A stretch of 30,283 nucleotides of DNA, from positions 1 through 30,283 of IMG/VR virus record IMGVR_UViG_3300025626_000088. One strand, given 5' to 3'. The first letter of the stretch is position 1. Each line of letters starts with the position of its first letter. The position numbers and the translations under genes are program-made. Shown here in pieces: positions 28,280-30,283 of the stretch. The notes under the pieces were generated by a model. It did not search any database and was not told the DNA's origin. It saw only the letters and a program-made list of their open reading frames with translations. This DNA comes from a virus.

Positions 28280-30283
28280 ATGGATTTTTACACCAACGTT
28301 TCTCGTTATGGAAACAACCTACTGGTACGTGGATACCAGAACGGGCAACCTGCCCAACGCAAAGTTCCGTTTGAACCTACCCTATTCATCCCATCTAAAG
28401 TTGGTGGATCCTCTATGTCATGGTCTACTCTGGATGGCAACAAGGTAGAAGCAATCCCCTTCGAGAACATGAAGGAGGCAACCGACTTCTACAAAAGATA
28501 CGAACATGTGAGCAACATGTCTATCTACGGTAACACCAACTACATTGCACAGTACATCCAAGAGCAATACCCCAATGACATCAAGTTCGACAGATCTCTG
28601 ATCCGTGTAAACAATCTTGATATTGAGGTTGAGTCAGAGGACGGATTCCCCGAACCAGACAAAGCAGAGTATCCTGTCATTAGTATTTGTCTACGACAGA
28701 ACGATGGCATCTACCGTGTCTGGGGTCTGGAGCACTACGAGAATTCTCGTGACGATGTATTGTTTGTGCAGTGTGATTCTGAGCATGACCTACTATCTAA
28801 ATTCCTTGAGCACTGGAGACATCACTCTCCAGATGTAATCACTGGTTGGAACGTACGGTTCTTCGATATGCCATACCTAATCAACAGGACTCTCAAGATC
28901 CTTGGTGACCAACGTGTCAAGCAATGGTCTCCGTGGGGCAACGTCAAAGAACGCACCCTACTTATGAATGGTAAGCAGAACCAGTTCTATAACATCGAAG
29001 GCATCGAGGTACTTGACTACCTTGAAGTCTACAAGAAGTTTACCTACAACCTACAAGCATCCTACAGACTGGATCACATTGCCCACGTAGAACTTGGTGA
29101 GAACAAACTCTCGTATGAAGAGCATGGCAACCTGTTCACTCTGTACAAGGAAGACTACCAGAAGTTTATTGACTACAACATCAAGGACGTGGAGTTGGTT
29201 CACAAGATCGATGAGAAGTTAGATCTAATTACTCTGGTGCTTACCATGGCATACCGTGGTGGTGTGAACTATACCGACACTCTGGGTACGACTGCTATCT
29301 GGGATGCTATCATCTACCGTTTGCTATGTAAGCAGAAGGTTGCGGTACCACCCAAGGTAGAGAAACCCAAGACTCCATATCCAGGCGGTTACGTTAAAGA
29401 ACCACAGGTTGGATCTCATGACTGGGTTACCTCGTTCGACTTGAACTCCCTGTATCCTAACATCATTGTACAATACAACATGTCACCCGAAACTGTCATG
29501 GACGGGTTCGTTAACAACGTGAGTGTTGATAAGTTTCTTGATGGATCTGCCACTATCAGTGAAGACGGTTACTCTGTCGCACCTACTGGTGTAAGATTCA
29601 CACACGCACGTGAGGGTGTTATTCCCACGATCATTAAGAAGTATTACTCAGAACGTAGACTTGTGAAGAATGAGATGCTACGTCTGGAGCAAGAGAACCA
29701 AAACAATCCTACTAAAGAACTTGAGTACAAGATCACCTCGTTGAACAATCAGCAGATGGCAATCAAGATTCTTATGAACTCCCTCTATGGTGCACTAGGT
29801 AACAAGTACTTCCGTTACTTTGATCAACGTGTGGCAGAGAGTATCACCCTTGCGGGTCAGTTGGCAATCAAGTGGGCAGAACGTGCCGTCAATGATGAGA
29901 TGCAGACAATTCTCAAGACTGACGAAGACTACGTTGTTGCGATTGACACTGACTCCGTTTACATTCGAATGGGTGCACTGGTTGACCAGTTCAACCCCAA
30001 AGATCCAGTTAAGTTTCTTGACAAGATCTGTGCAGACCACTTCGAGAAACTTCTGGTAAAGTCATACGATACTATGGCAAAAGTCACTGGTGCATATGAT
30101 AACCGTATGGAGATGGGACGTGAGGTGATTGCCTCTCGTGGGATCTGGACTGCCAAGAAGAGATACATTCTCAACGTCCACAACAACGAGGGTGTCCAGT
30201 ACAAGACCCCCAAGTTAAAGATGATGGGTATCGAAGCAATCAAATCTAGTACACCGCAGGTTGTCCGTAATGCATTCAAGGAA
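28280..30283 (+). CDS. 43: DNA polymerase, family B (gp43-like), N-terminal 668 residues
   Basis: The frame runs from ATG 28280 to the window end without a stop (T4 gp43: 898 residues), so the thumb and C-terminal clamp-binding tail are cut off. The start MDFYTNVSRYGNNLLVRGY matches T4-type polymerases. The exonuclease motif NNLDIEVESE holds the first metal-binding Asp-Glu, and VITGWNVRFFDMPYL is Exo II. The polymerase motifs are SFDLNSLYPNI (A, about 29435), KILMNSLYGALGN (B, about 29765) and IDTDSVY (C, about 29944). Asn, Tyr, Phe and Ile codons seem by eye to end in C more often than in the methyltransferase upstream. It replicates the phage genome with the gp45 clamp. Confidence 0.98.
   Translation, partial: MDFYTNVSRYGNNLLVRGYQNGQPAQRKVPFEPTLFIPSKVGGSSMSWSTLDGNKVEAIPFENMKEATDFYKRYEHVSNMSIYGNTNYIAQYIQEQYPNDIKFDRSLIRVNNLDIEVESEDGFPEPDKAEYPVISICLRQNDGIYRVWGLEHYENSRDDVLFVQCDSEHDLLSKFLEHWRHHSPDVITGWNVRFFDMPYLINRTLKILGDQRVKQWSPWGNVKERTLLMNGKQNQFYNIEGIEVLDYLEVYKKFTYNLQASYRLDHIAHVELGENKLSYEEHGNLFTLYKEDYQKFIDYNIKDVELVHKIDEKLDLITLVLTMAYRGGVNYTDTLGTTAIWDAIIYRLLCKQKVAVPPKVEKPKTPYPGGYVKEPQVGSHDWVTSFDLNSLYPNIIVQYNMSPETVMDGFVNNVSVDKFLDGSATISEDGYSVAPTGVRFTHAREGVIPTIIKKYYSERRLVKNEMLRLEQENQNNPTKELEYKITSLNNQQMAIKILMNSLYGALGNKYFRYFDQRVAESITLAGQLAIKWAERAVNDEMQTILKTDEDYVVAIDTDSVYIRMGALVDQFNPKDPVKFLDKICADHFEKLLVKSYDTMAKVTGAYDNRMEMGREVIASRGIWTAKKRYILNVHNNEGVQYKTPKLKMMGIEAIKSSTPQVVRNAFKE

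Noticed and set aside
1-30283. CRISPR arrays, insertion sequences, introns or homing endonucleases
   Set aside because: No spaced palindromic repeats, transposase motifs or interruptions of the core T4-type genes were seen; all core genes read through intact.

Overview
The window is a contiguous piece of the core genome of a T4-like (exo-T-even) tailed phage, almost certainly marine. It runs in the T4 order: a virion protein in the gp14 position (cut by the window start), gp15, gp16, gp17, gp18, gp19, gp20, gp67, gp68, gp21, gp22, gp23, then uvsY, uvsW, gp55, gp47, gp46, gp45, gp44, gp62, regA and gp43 (cut by the window end). All convincing genes are on the + strand and packed with short overlaps. 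The marine assignment rests on the accessory set (MazG, Hsp20, 2OG-Fe(II) oxygenase, small membrane proteins, LamG-type virion protein), known from T4-like cyanophages and their relatives. No photosynthesis gene is present here, so the host cannot be fixed.

Region 1 (1-11815) is the late morphogenesis block: neck/tail completion, DNA packaging, sheath, tube, portal, prohead core, protease, scaffold and major capsid protein. T4-type late promoter boxes (TATAAATA) lie in gaps before gp18, before the gp68-like gene and after gp23. A strong terminator follows gp23. Region 2 (11816-15460) holds a tube-like virion protein, a 2OG oxygenase-like protein, UvsY, UvsW and an Sm-like protein. Two perfect sigma70-type promoters point leftward here, antisense to uvsY/uvsW and the Sm-like gene.

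Region 3 (15460-30283) is the early replication, recombination and regulation block, with accessory genes between the core genes. It holds a cytidylyltransferase, late sigma factor gp55, tRNA-Arg(UCU), gp47, a Mom-like GNAT protein, gp46, sliding clamp gp45, a complete PanD (aspartate 1-decarboxylase), gp44, MazG, dCMP deaminase, a sulfotransferase, gp62, RegA, a membrane protein, a cupin, Hsp20 (behind a late promoter), a tiny membrane peptide, a GT25-like glycosyltransferase, a DNA amino-methyltransferase and DNA polymerase gp43. Seven + strand promoters with perfect or near-perfect sigma70 hexamers and an invariant 17-bp spacer drive gp55, gp47, gp46, gp45, gp44, the methyltransferase and gp43.

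The logic appears to be this. Host sigma70 reads the early promoters to make the replisome, the recombination proteins and gp55. Gp55 with the gp45 clamp then switches the polymerase to TATAAATA promoters for the structural genes. The points most worth a second look are the phage PanD co-transcribed with the clamp, the antisense promoters over the recombination genes, the leaderless starts of gp46 and the methyltransferase, the Mom-like gene between gp47 and gp46, and the separation of the two clamp-loader subunits by a nucleotide-metabolism and sulfotransferase cassette.
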